15,639 nt of DNA from Nitrospirota bacterium (GCA_016212245.1 JACRGU010000049.1:1-15639), one strand, 5' to 3'. Positions 1 through 7,640 are shown, counted from the first letter of the stretch. Numbers and translations are program-made. The notes: a model not told the origin generated them from the letters alone.

Positions 1-746
1 AGGTAGTTAAGAATTTCTCTGTACAATACCTGAATCAAGAATTTACCCTTTTTATACAGAATGGGAAAGGGAATGTAGGCAGAGTTAGTAGTGCTGTAAT
101 TGAATTAAATGGAGTAAAAGTTGTTGGACCCGAGGAGTTTAATAAACAGGTCTCTATGATTACGAAACCTGTTACATTGAAGCAGCAAAACGAGATAGCA
201 GTAGAGGTAAGAAGTGAGCCAGGGACATCCATAGTTGTGACTATACTTGGCATCCTTCCTTCTGTAACAGGTGTAATATCTCCTCAAGGTGGGACAATAA
301 CCCTTGAAGGATATGCCTCTGTAATCTTTCCTGCAGGGGCATTTTCTGCCAGCCAGAATGTTACTGTGTCAGCTACCTCTGATCCTGAAACACAAGAGGA
401 TTTTAATGTAACTGCTGAAATAGATGAGACAGGTCCACGACTCCCTTATGAAATAAGGATAAATTCTGGCTCTGTAGCGCCATTAACTTCTATAGATGCA
501 ATTTTTTATATTCCCGACTCTTTCATTACTTCACTCCCTTTAACTGCCAAAATAGAGGTCTTTGTTCAAATTCTTCATGTTGGAGAATATGAAGCCCTTG
601 ACAATTTCTATTATGGGTTTTCGTCAGCATTTGATCCTTCAACTAAGACAGTTCGCATAACACTACCTCCATCATCATTTACAAAACTACGCCGTCCTGA
701 CAAAACATATGAGGCAATTGTGCTTGTAGGAACTATTCTCAAGTAA
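1..746 (+). CDS. Secreted-type modular beta-domain protein, 3' part (5' end outside window)
   Basis: The reading frame is open from the window edge (first full codon at 3) and gives 247 visible residues, so the true start lies upstream; an internal ATG at 156 would cut through a domain. Visible residues about 1-82 form a beta-rich module containing SSAVIELNGVKVVGP and ending NEIAVEVRSEPGTSIVV. The same module occurs in the gene at 1173 (SSAYIKLNGVQVVGP, NTIEVEVRGKPESYITV). After it comes a segment with GGTITLEGYASVIFPAGAF, which resembles the ZU5-like beta fold, where a GG..V..PPGA pattern is usual. I see no catalytic motif. A structural, adhesive or surface role is inferred from composition and from the secreted neighbours. 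The stop is followed by a strong ribosome binding site (AGGGAGG, 746-752) for the next gene, so the three genes probably form one transcript. Confidence 0.75.
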   Translation, partial: VVKNFSVQYLNQEFTLFIQNGKGNVGRVSSAVIELNGVKVVGPEEFNKQVSMITKPVTLKQQNEIAVEVRSEPGTSIVVTILGILPSVTGVISPQGGTITLEGYASVIFPAGAFSASQNVTVSATSDPETQEDFNVTAEIDETGPRLPYEIRINSGSVAPLTSIDAIFYIPDSFITSLPLTAKIEVFVQILHVGEYEALDNFYYGFSSAFDPSTKTVRITLPPSSFTKLRRPDKTYEAIVLVGTILK

Positions 747-761
747 GGGAGGAACTAAGCT

Positions 762-1172
762 ATGCGGAATCTATTGACGGTATTTATAGTTTTCTTGTTT
801 TTTAGCTTAGACTTTGCAGTTCTATCTTATGGACAATCAGATTGTGCCGATTGGGGTTCACCACTTGAATACGACATAAGTAACGATGATGTTAATAGCC
901 CATTTAATCCCCAAAGTCACTATGGTACAGACCATCGTGCAGCCGATGGATGGAATGTGCTTGCAGTTGCGGATGTGGACGGTGCTATATTTGACCCTGC
1001 GGAGCTTATAGACTTCGCAGCTCAAATTTATGGGATAAACCCGCAGGTAATCCTTGCCACATTGCAAAAAGAACAAACTGCTATTACAGCAGGAAAAACA
1101 TTAAAATATGTCAAGTGTTATGATAAAATGGCTGTGAAGTTTATAAACCCCAAGATAGAAAGGAGGTGCTAA
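762..1172 (+). CDS. Chimeric secreted protein: M23-like start fused to a lysozyme-like fragment
   Basis: This 136-residue protein starts with a signal-peptide-like hydrophobic stretch (about residues 4-24). Residues 46-71 (SPFNPQSHYGTDHRA, then NVLAVAD) match the start of M23 metallopeptidases, where HxGxD supplies zinc ligands (H53, D57 here) and AVADG follows. At that point the sequence switches to ADVDGAIFDPAELIDF..YGINPQVILATLQKEQ, a segment 80% identical over 41 residues to the lysozyme-like domain of the next gene. The last 25 residues match neither. The later M23 HxH motif is missing and the lysozyme-like domain is cut short, so hydrolase activity is doubtful. The gene has a good ribosome binding site at 746-752, and its stop codon directly abuts the next ATG. 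It is either a small functional secreted protein or a recombination remnant; I favour the remnant. Confidence 0.6.
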   Translation: MRNLLTVFIVFLFFSLDFAVLSYGQSDCADWGSPLEYDISNDDVNSPFNPQSHYGTDHRAADGWNVLAVADVDGAIFDPAELIDFAAQIYGINPQVILATLQKEQTAITAGKTLKYVKCYDKMAVKFINPKIERRC

Positions 1173-3227
1173 ATGAATAGAAGTAAGACTGTTGCTGTAT
1201 GCTTGTTTATGTTTTTATTCTGTCTTTCTCTTGAGGCATGGGCTGGTCCATTGGTCTGGGGGCCTAAAAAGTATGTAAGAGATACTGGTGAGCCTGTTCC
1301 AGTAGTAGAGAGCTTTACTATTGATAAGCCTAAAGGAAAATTCTGGCTGCAGGTAAGCAATGGCGGGTCGGTCAGAAAGCCGGGGGAAAAGCCCTTGAGG
1401 GAGCCAGTGAATCAGGCGAGCAGCGCTTATATTAAATTAAATGGTGTACAGGTAGTAGGACCAAATGATTTGAATCAGAACGTCTATGGCGTTGATAAGG
1501 ACATCGCCCTTCAGGCAAATAATACCATAGAGGTTGAAGTCAGAGGAAAGCCGGAGAGCTATATCACCGTGGAGATAAGAAAGGCGGAGTTGAATGTAAA
1601 TATAGATAATGCCAAGAGGGATTTAAGTGGCCTCAATATGAAAGAACAGATTGTTTTGTGGTGGTCACGTGAGCAAAATGCCAGTGAGTATATAATTTAT
1701 AAAGCATATTCTATATATGGCCCGTGGAGTGAGTGGACTCGAGTAATAGTATCACCAGATGCACGCACTAATGCTGTTGATGGTACTCCAGAAGCCGAGA
1801 CAACGGATCTTTGCTATAAGATAGAGGCTCTGGATAATAATGGAAGGGTTGTAAGGCGATATGAGCCGATTTGTGTCCCTAAATGGCAAACAGAGGAAAG
1901 CTCTTTGCCTCTTTCGCAAAAGACAGTTCCATATAAATTCTCATCTCGCTCGTCTAAAGGAGGCTCCATAAATCCTTTTTTTAAGAATGGACGGCAGGGA
2001 TACCAAGCCCTGCCGTCCATTCAGCTTGCTTCGCTTTCAATGCCTGAAGGCATTCAACTCCCCATGTTTTCAAATGCTCTAGGTTTTCAGCTTGCATCAG
2101 CTGAGGTAACCACTGATTCGACTTCAAATCAAAGCTCCCAACCGCCTTATAATACTATGTGTTTGAGCGATGATGAATTTATAGATACTCCAACTATGAA
2201 TTATGATGACATAAAAAAATTTCTTAAAGATAAAGGGAGTTTCTTACAAGGAGATGAGGTCGCGGATGTGGATGGTTCTATCTTTGACCCGGCAGAGTTT
2301 ATAGACTTTGCAGCCCAAGTATATGGAATAAACCCACAGGTAATTCTTGCTGTTTTACAAAGAGAAAATAGTGCTGTTACGGCACAGAATAGGCTTGAGG
2401 ACAAAAGGTTAAAACTTATCATGAACTATAATACTTCTAACCCCACTACTATCAGTGATCAAATCCTGGATGGAACGGCTCAGATGAGAAGAGATTTTGA
2501 CAGATTATCTAATGGGCAGTCAACAGCAGGCGGCTGGAAAGTAGGCGTCGGAAAAAATGCTATAGACGGAAAGAAATTACTGGTAACCCCTGTCAATAAA
2601 GCAGTAGCCGCGTCATTTTCTTATGATCCTGAGGTAGGCCATGACTGGGATAAAGCATCTACAGCAGGCGGCAATGCCCTTTTTTGCAATGTATGGAAAA
2701 AATGGAGTTTTGCAAAACCTTGTCCCGAACCCCCAATCCCTCTCACCATCTCAGGCCTGGACGCTCCCACTAACGGCAGTCAATATACAGCAACAGGAGG
2801 CACACCGCCATACACTTGGACTATCAGCAAAGGCTCTATAACACAGGATGGAATTGTAACTGTCTCTGGCCAATGCGGAGCAGCAACAATCACAGCAACA
2901 GATGCTTGCGGAAATCAGGCAACAAAAGAAGTAAGAATGCCGAATGGTGTGTGGGTGACAATTTCTGATATAACTACTATTTGTTCTCATCCATGGCAGC
3001 GATATTGCACGGTGTATGATAGTGTTGATAAAAGACAAACATATACTCTTTGGTATTGTAGTCCCCCAGGTAGTTACTGTGTTACCCCGTGTTTAAGTTA
3101 TTGTTTTTTAATGTCTGGTACACCTGCCGGGTGTGAAGGAATACTTCCACCTTATGGTAATGAACCTTGTGGCACCGCTATTACTGGAGTGCTTAGATGG
3201 AAAACTGAAAAATGGAGTTGTCCATAA
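1173..3227 (+). CDS. Secreted multidomain protein with lysozyme-like domain and Cys-rich tail
   Basis: This 684-residue protein starts at an ATG preceded by AGGAGGT (1161-1167). A signal peptide is clear (hydrophobic 7-20, AWA-G near 25). Domains in order: a beta module at about 45-136 shared with the first gene of the window; a fibronectin-III-like segment at about 140-236 (QIVLWWSREQNASEYIIYKA); a linker at 240-328; a lysozyme-like region at about 330-510; an Ig-like domain at about 523-590 (ATGGTPPYTWTISKG); and a tail at 595-684 with nine cysteines. The lysozyme-like call rests on CLSDDEFIDTPTMNYDDIKKFL followed by YGINPQVILAVLQREN, a pattern I know from actinobacterial and other wall-associated proteins (INPKVLLVTLQKEQ) and similar to the lytic-transglycosylase helix carrying the catalytic Glu; E398 is the candidate. 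A role in peptidoglycan cleavage or cell-surface modification outside the cytoplasm is inferred. A long palindrome encodes residues 271-284. Confidence 0.75.
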   Translation: MNRSKTVAVCLFMFLFCLSLEAWAGPLVWGPKKYVRDTGEPVPVVESFTIDKPKGKFWLQVSNGGSVRKPGEKPLREPVNQASSAYIKLNGVQVVGPNDLNQNVYGVDKDIALQANNTIEVEVRGKPESYITVEIRKAELNVNIDNAKRDLSGLNMKEQIVLWWSREQNASEYIIYKAYSIYGPWSEWTRVIVSPDARTNAVDGTPEAETTDLCYKIEALDNNGRVVRRYEPICVPKWQTEESSLPLSQKTVPYKFSSRSSKGGSINPFFKNGRQGYQALPSIQLASLSMPEGIQLPMFSNALGFQLASAEVTTDSTSNQSSQPPYNTMCLSDDEFIDTPTMNYDDIKKFLKDKGSFLQGDEVADVDGSIFDPAEFIDFAAQVYGINPQVILAVLQRENSAVTAQNRLEDKRLKLIMNYNTSNPTTISDQILDGTAQMRRDFDRLSNGQSTAGGWKVGVGKNAIDGKKLLVTPVNKAVAASFSYDPEVGHDWDKASTAGGNALFCNVWKKWSFAKPCPEPPIPLTISGLDAPTNGSQYTATGGTPPYTWTISKGSITQDGIVTVSGQCGAATITATDACGNQATKEVRMPNGVWVTISDITTICSHPWQRYCTVYDSVDKRQTYTLWYCSPPGSYCVTPCLSYCFLMSGTPAGCEGILPPYGNEPCGTAITGVLRWKTEKWSCP
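1985..2022. repeat. Perfect 15-bp inverted repeat within coding sequence
   Basis: The arms at 1985-1999 (GAATGGACGGCAGGG) and 2008-2022 are exact reverse complements separated by 8 nt. The repeat lies in the linker of the secreted lysozyme-like protein and stays in frame (residues 271-284). In RNA it would form a strong GC-rich hairpin. Confidence 0.9.
2039..2054. repeat. Short inverted repeat downstream of the main palindrome
   Basis: The arms AATGCCT (2039-2045) and AGGCATT (2048-2054) are separated by 2 nt, within the same linker and 16 bases past the 15-bp palindrome. Together they suggest one inserted element. On its own, a 7-bp arm pair could occur by chance. Confidence 0.5.
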
Positions 3228-3309
3228 TGTTACACGGTAATTTTAATATAATTTTAACCGAGGGGGAATATTTTGGATACAGTTTCCCCTAACTACTTTT
3301 TGAGAAATA

Positions 3310-3945
3310 ATGGCTGATGCAAGGAAGATAACGGCGATTCTATTTAAAAAATACCCAGATCCGAAGATTGCCCTTAATTTCTCCAATCCACTTGAGCTTC
3401 TTGTCGCAACAATCCTTTCTGCCCAATGCACAGATGTGAGGGTAAACGAAGTAACAAAAGCACTGTTTAAGAAGTATAGGACTGCAAAAGACTATGCAAA
3501 TGCTGATTTAAAGGCCTTTGAAGAAGAGATAAGACCCACAGGGTTTTACAAAAATAAGGCAAAAATGATTATTGGCTGCTGTCAGAAACTCATCGAGGAT
3601 TTCAAGGGTAAAGTCCCATCAACCCTCGAGGAACTTACCATACTTCCAGGGGTAGGCAGGAAAACTGCAAATGTCATTCTCGGAAGCGCATTCGGGAAGC
3701 AGGCCATTGCTGTAGACACACATGTGTTAAGGGTGAGTAACAGGCTTGGTATTGCACATTCTGATAATCCTGATAGGGTTGAAGAAGAATTAATGATGCA
3801 GATACCAGAGAACAAATGGACAGCCTTTAATCTTGCGTTGATTTTACACGGGCGTGAGATATGTATTGCGAAGAAGCCGAAGTGCAGTGAGTGCGTGTTA
3901 TACAATGAATGTGAATGGCCGGAAAAGACAGTCAAAGGAGTGTAA
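3310..3945 (+). CDS. nth: Endonuclease III (DNA glycosylase/AP lyase)
   Basis: This 211-residue protein excises oxidised pyrimidines from DNA and nicks the abasic site in base excision repair. The helix-hairpin-helix LPGVGRKTANV (residues 112-122) carries the catalytic lysine K118. VDTHVLRVSNRLG carries the catalytic aspartate D136. The iron-sulfur cluster motif C-x6-C-x2-C-x5-C is complete at C185, C192, C195 and C201. The length matches the family (E. coli Nth has 211). The start is fixed by an in-frame stop at 3301-3303 and the ATG at 3310; no strong ribosome binding site is visible. It is the first gene of a tight operon, with its stop directly followed by the birA ATG. Confidence 0.96.
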   Translation: MADARKITAILFKKYPDPKIALNFSNPLELLVATILSAQCTDVRVNEVTKALFKKYRTAKDYANADLKAFEEEIRPTGFYKNKAKMIIGCCQKLIEDFKGKVPSTLEELTILPGVGRKTANVILGSAFGKQAIAVDTHVLRVSNRLGIAHSDNPDRVEEELMMQIPENKWTAFNLALILHGREICIAKKPKCSECVLYNECEWPEKTVKGV

Positions 3946-4908
3946 ATGGCTGAGCGCATCCTGAAATTACTAAGAAAAAAGGGCGATTTTGTATCAGGAG
4001 AAGAGATGTCAAAGGAGCTTGGCATAACCAGAGCAGCTGTATGGAAAAAGATTAATGCCCTGAGAAAAAAGGGATATATTATTCAGGCATCCCCGGCAAA
4101 AGGATACAGGCTCCTTAAATCCCCTGACCTTTCGATAGGGGACATAAAGATACTGATAAAAGGTGATATAGGAAGAGAGGTTTTCTTCTATGAGAGTGTT
4201 GACTCGACAAATACAGTTGCAGCAGAGCTTGCTGAAAAGGGCACTCCAGAAGGTATAGTTGTGATTGCCGACAGTCAGGAAAAGGGAAGGGGAAGGCTCG
4301 GCAGATTTTGGGTATCACCTCCCCATGTAAATATACATATAAGTATTATACTCAGACCTGAGATTGAGCCTAAGGATGTAACACTCTTGACAATAATGTC
4401 TGCTGTCGCATGTGTAACCGCCCTCAGGAGGGTAACAGGTCTAAAAGTTACAATAAAATGGCCGAATGACCTGATAGTCTCTGGTAAGAAGATGGGAGGA
4501 ATTCTTACAGAGGTGAAATCAGACCCTGACAGGATAATCTTTGCTGTCATTGGTGTTGGTATAAATGTGAATATGGATGTAGATATGTTCCCGGATGATG
4601 TAAGACAGATAGCAACATCAGTAAAAAATGAAACAGGTGAAATGCACTCCAGGACAGCGATAATCGTAGAAATCCTGAATGAACTCGAACACTGGTACAA
4701 AATACTTAAGAGGACTGGGGGGAAGCCGCTTCTATCAGAATGGCAGCAACTAACATCAACGCTCGGCAGAGATGTCAGGATAACTGTGGGTAAAGAAACT
4801 TTTACCGGGATTGCTGAGTCTATAGATGATGAAGGCATGTTGATTTTGAGGCTTCCATCAGGGATGCTAAAGAAGATAAGCGCAGGAGATTTGACTATTT
4901 TAAGATAG
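3946..4908 (+). CDS. birA: Biotin-protein ligase / biotin operon repressor
   Basis: This 320-residue protein activates biotin with ATP and attaches it to a lysine of the biotin carboxyl carrier protein; with biotinyl-AMP bound it can repress biotin genes. Residues 1-57 form the winged helix-turn-helix (GITRAAVWKKINALRKKGYII), so this is the bifunctional repressor type. The ligase domain shows ESVDSTNT (84-90 region), the nucleotide-binding GRGRLGR (114-120), KWPNDL (171-176) and KKMGGILTE (181-189). The C-terminal SH3-like domain (about 272-320) includes LGRDVRI and ISAGDLTIL. The ATG abuts the nth stop and a ribosome binding site (AAAGGAG) sits in the end of nth. The stop is directly followed by the coaX ATG. 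No biotin operator-like palindrome was recognised in the window. Confidence 0.95.
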   Translation: MAERILKLLRKKGDFVSGEEMSKELGITRAAVWKKINALRKKGYIIQASPAKGYRLLKSPDLSIGDIKILIKGDIGREVFFYESVDSTNTVAAELAEKGTPEGIVVIADSQEKGRGRLGRFWVSPPHVNIHISIILRPEIEPKDVTLLTIMSAVACVTALRRVTGLKVTIKWPNDLIVSGKKMGGILTEVKSDPDRIIFAVIGVGINVNMDVDMFPDDVRQIATSVKNETGEMHSRTAIIVEILNELEHWYKILKRTGGKPLLSEWQQLTSTLGRDVRITVGKETFTGIAESIDDEGMLILRLPSGMLKKISAGDLTILR

Positions 4909-5673
4909 ATGTTAATCGCCATAGATATAGGTAACTCTTCGATAAATATAGGTTTTTGGGGAGATAAGGGGCTTTTAACCCGGAAAATTGAGACTTTTCC
5001 TTTTAAAACCCCTGAGGAATACAGGTCAATTTTTGAGGACTTTTTATCAGAGAATTCTGTAGAAAAAAATACCACAGGAGTTATAATATCTTCTGTAGTG
5101 CCAGGCTATGCTGAAGTCTTGAAAGAAACTCTCAGAGGATTAATATCAGTGGAGCCATTAATGGTAAGTTGCAGGATTAAGACAGGCCTTAAATTTGATA
5201 TCCCGAATCCAGAAGAACTCGGCTCAGATAGAATTGCAAATACCGTAGCAGCATATGAACTTTATAGGTGTCCTGTGGCAGTAGTAGATTTTGGTACAGC
5301 AACAACTATAAGTGTTGTAGGGGGTGATGCCAATTATATTGGAGGTTCAATAATGCCAGGGGTCAGGCTTATGAATGAATCGCTCGCAAGAGGTACTGCA
5401 AAACTACCTGAAGTTGAACTTAAAATTCCCGGATCTGCCCTCGGCACTGACACAACCGAGTGTATCCAGTCCAGCCTGATTTATGGTACTGCAGGTGCTG
5501 TTGAGAGACTTCTATCCGAGATAGAAAAAGAGGTCGGCTATGGGCTGAAGGTTGTTGTCACAGGCGGATATGGAGGTATAGTCTCAAAATTTCTGAGAAA
5601 GGAGTATGAGTTAAGGCCGAACCTGACACTCGAGGGATTAAGGATAATATACATGAGGAACAGAGATGCATGA
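4909..5673 (+). CDS. coaX: Type III pantothenate kinase
   Basis: This 254-residue protein phosphorylates pantothenate, the first step of coenzyme A synthesis. The type III (ASKHA-fold) signature is clear: the ATP-site motif DIGNSS at residues 6-11, SSVVPGY (61-67), GSDRIAN (105-111), the catalytic-region DFGTATT (127-133), and GGSIMPGVRLMNESL followed by GTAKLP. GYG near VVVTGGYGG closes the phosphate-binding fold. The length matches the family (about 250-260). The gene starts right after the birA stop without an obvious ribosome binding site, suggesting translational coupling. birA-coaX adjacency is common in bacteria, and some bacteria fuse the two. It overlaps the next gene by 8 nt. Confidence 0.95.
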   Translation: MLIAIDIGNSSINIGFWGDKGLLTRKIETFPFKTPEEYRSIFEDFLSENSVEKNTTGVIISSVVPGYAEVLKETLRGLISVEPLMVSCRIKTGLKFDIPNPEELGSDRIANTVAAYELYRCPVAVVDFGTATTISVVGGDANYIGGSIMPGVRLMNESLARGTAKLPEVELKIPGSALGTDTTECIQSSLIYGTAGAVERLLSEIEKEVGYGLKVVVTGGYGGIVSKFLRKEYELRPNLTLEGLRIIYMRNRDA

Positions 5674-6679
5674 ATTGAGGAAGGATCCCTTGCTCGGCAG
5701 ATGGGTTGCAGTCCTGACTGAACCCAGGGCACCATCAGAGTACGAGATACCCTCGAATGAAGAGAATGAAAACAGTTGTATCCTGTGTGATGGGAGGGAA
5801 GATGAGACCCCACCCGAGATTACATCCATAAGAAGGCCGGGCACAATGCCAAATACCCCTGGATGGTGGGTAAGGGCTATCCCGAATTTTAAACCTGTTT
5901 TCCAGGTAGAAGGTGACCTCGGAAGAAAGGGGGTTGGGATCTATGATAAGATGAATAGCATAGGCGCAAATGAAATCCTTATCGAATCTCCCGAGCATAA
6001 TATGAGACCTGAAGATATGGGCCTTGAACAAATGGTAAGGCTGATAACGCTATACAAAAACCGCATTACCGACCTTGAAAAGGACCCAAGGCTGAGATAT
6101 ATATTAATCTATAAAGACTCAGGTAAAGGTGCAGGCGCTACATTTTCTCATTCCATATCCTATCTTGTAGCAACACCTGTAATCCCGAAGAGGGTTAAGG
6201 AAGAACTTGACGGTGCAAAACAGTATTATGAGTATAAGGAGAGGTGTATATTCTGCGATATCATGAGGGAAGAGCTTAGATTTGGTGACAGAATAATCGT
6301 TGAGACGAGAAATTTTGTTGTCTTCTGTCCTTATGCAGCCAGGTTCCCGTTTGAGTCATGGATAGTCCCGAGGAGACACTTGTGTGCCTTCCAGGATATT
6401 ACAGGAGAGGAGATTGAAGACCTGGGGCTTATGCTCCTTACTATGCTGAAAAAGTTAAGGGCCATATTTAAAGAACCACCGTTTAGCTATGTTATACATA
6501 CAGCTCCCAACAGAGTACCAAGAAAGGATTACTGGCATACGCTCGGTGAGGACTACCACTGGCACCTCGAGATAATGCCCAGGCTTATAAGAACAAGTGG
6601 ATTTGAATGGGGTTCAGGGTTTTACATCCTGCCTACGTCACCTGAAAATGCAGCAAAATATTTAAAGGAGGTTGGATAA
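5666..6679 (+). CDS. galT: GalT-family nucleotidylyltransferase homologue with altered active site
   Basis: This 337-residue protein has the HIT-superfamily fold of galactose-1-phosphate uridylyltransferase, which swaps UMP between UDP-glucose and galactose-1-phosphate through a uridylylated histidine. Family marks are RKDPLLGRWV at the start, CILC (C38, C41), ESPEH (H111), CIFCDI (194-199), ARFPFESWIVP, HTAPNR and DYHWHLEIMPRL. The usual HxHxQ active site is replaced: residues 162-166 read H-S-I-S-Y, aligned by the following LVATPVIP. The first His (a zinc ligand in E. coli GalT) remains, but the nucleophile is Ile164 and the Gln is Tyr166. The frame is otherwise full length and intact, so it is not an obvious pseudogene. 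The ATG overlaps coaX by 8 nt, with AGGA just upstream. It may be inactive as GalT or have another activity; the symbol denotes family only. Confidence 0.85.
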   Translation: MHELRKDPLLGRWVAVLTEPRAPSEYEIPSNEENENSCILCDGREDETPPEITSIRRPGTMPNTPGWWVRAIPNFKPVFQVEGDLGRKGVGIYDKMNSIGANEILIESPEHNMRPEDMGLEQMVRLITLYKNRITDLEKDPRLRYILIYKDSGKGAGATFSHSISYLVATPVIPKRVKEELDGAKQYYEYKERCIFCDIMREELRFGDRIIVETRNFVVFCPYAARFPFESWIVPRRHLCAFQDITGEEIEDLGLMLLTMLKKLRAIFKEPPFSYVIHTAPNRVPRKDYWHTLGEDYHWHLEIMPRLIRTSGFEWGSGFYILPTSPENAAKYLKEVG

Positions 6680-7125
6680 TGAATATCAAGAGGATTCTTT
6701 TCCCCACAGACTTTTCAGAAGGCTCAGCACATGCGCTGCCATATGCTGTTGATATGGCAAAACATTATGGAGCAAGGCTTTATATTATTCATGTTATTTA
6801 CGACATAGCAAAGACAACAGGCTGGTATGTCCCTCATGTGTCAATGGACGAGGTATACAGGGATATGGAACAGGCTGCAAAAAAAGAACTCGATAAGTGC
6901 TGGATCGAGGAAATGAAGGGTTTCAAGGATATAGAGCGCAGTGTAGTTACAGGTGTCCCTTACGAAGAGATAATAAAATTTGTTAATGAAAATAAGATAG
7001 ACCTTATTGTCATGGGCACCCATGGCAGAAAAGGTATAGACAGGATATTATTTGGAAGCACTGCAGCACAGGTGGTAAGAAATGCACCGTGTCCTGTGCT
7101 GACAGTAAGGCTCCCCGTGCAATAG
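6679..7125 (+). CDS. Universal stress protein, ATP-binding type
   Basis: This 148-residue single-domain UspA-family protein starts RILFPTDFSEGSAHALPYAVDMAKHYGARLYIIHV, the classic first beta-strand and helix. The ATP-binding motif G-x2-G-x9-G-S is complete at G113, G116, G126 and S127 (MGTHGRKG then FGS), so it belongs to the nucleotide-binding, MJ0577-like subgroup rather than the non-binding UspA subgroup. Such proteins are cytoplasmic, usually dimers, and adjust survival under stress or energy limitation; the partner here is unknown. The ATG overlaps the preceding stop by one base (TAATG), with AAAGGAGG upstream, and the next gene starts 6 nt after its stop. Confidence 0.93.
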   Translation: MNIKRILFPTDFSEGSAHALPYAVDMAKHYGARLYIIHVIYDIAKTTGWYVPHVSMDEVYRDMEQAAKKELDKCWIEEMKGFKDIERSVVTGVPYEEIIKFVNENKIDLIVMGTHGRKGIDRILFGSTAAQVVRNAPCPVLTVRLPVQ

Positions 7126-7131
7126 GAGTAA

Positions 7132-7635
7132 ATGCGCGTATATCTATCAGAGAATGCCTTTATTGATCTTCTCCTGAGTTCGGCAGAGGTATATAAGAAG
7201 GAGTGTCTCGGCTTTTTACTTGGATACAAACTCGAAGACCGGTTTATAGTAGAACATGCATTCAGCGTCCAGACAGCCAACAGAAGGCACAAAGGGGTCG
7301 TATACAACCAGAAGAACCATAAGAAAATAGAGCCAATACTATCGAGGTTTGATAAACTACAGATAATAGGCGACTTTCATTCTCATACGCAGTTCGGCCC
7401 GACAAAGGGGCTTCCCATACCGAGCCATGAAGATGTTAAAGGGATGGTTCCTGGCCATATATACCTGATAGTTGCAATAAATAATAATGAAAAGACGATG
7501 CCGTGGGGTGAAAACAGAGATGGCACAATATCAGGCTCTATCAGTAAATTTTTTTTTAAGATATCCGCGTATTTTCTTAATGCTACTTCTGTGAAAAGGG
7601 CCAAGATATACTGTCCATTCCCTCCGGGGTTCTAA
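7132..7635 (+). CDS. JAMM/MPN-domain (Mov34/PAD-1 family) zinc metalloprotease
   Basis: This 167-residue protein carries the complete JAMM catalytic motif: E24 in KKECLGFLLG, then GDFHSH with H83 and H85, then PSHEDV with S98 and D101. That is the zinc-binding E...HxH...SxxD arrangement of isopeptidases that cleave ubiquitin-like proteins or cysteine adducts. The long insert between HSH and PSHED (QFGPTKGLPI) is slightly unusual. In bacteria such enzymes often process ThiS/MoaD-type sulfur carriers, but none is encoded here, so the substrate is unknown. A good ribosome binding site (AGGAGT) lies a few bases before the ATG. It is the last gene of the nth operon; the 3' end (NATSVKRAKIYCPFPPGF) shows nothing recognisable. 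Confidence 0.87.
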   Translation: MRVYLSENAFIDLLLSSAEVYKKECLGFLLGYKLEDRFIVEHAFSVQTANRRHKGVVYNQKNHKKIEPILSRFDKLQIIGDFHSHTQFGPTKGLPIPSHEDVKGMVPGHIYLIVAINNNEKTMPWGENRDGTISGSISKFFFKISAYFLNATSVKRAKIYCPFPPGF

Positions 7636-7640
7636 AGACA

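Noticed and set aside
3247..3252. A perfect TATAAT upstream of nth that could be its promoter
   Set aside because: No acceptable -35 element lies 16-18 nt upstream and the region is AT-rich, so the match alone is weak evidence.
3263..3289. Possible terminator hairpin (GGGGAA / TTCCCC) after the lysozyme-like gene
   Set aside because: Only 6 bp with a 15-nt loop, and the short T-run is separated from the stem.
5666..6679. GalT homologue as a pseudogene
   Set aside because: The frame is full length and other conserved motifs are intact, so selective replacement of active-site residues fits divergence of function better than decay.
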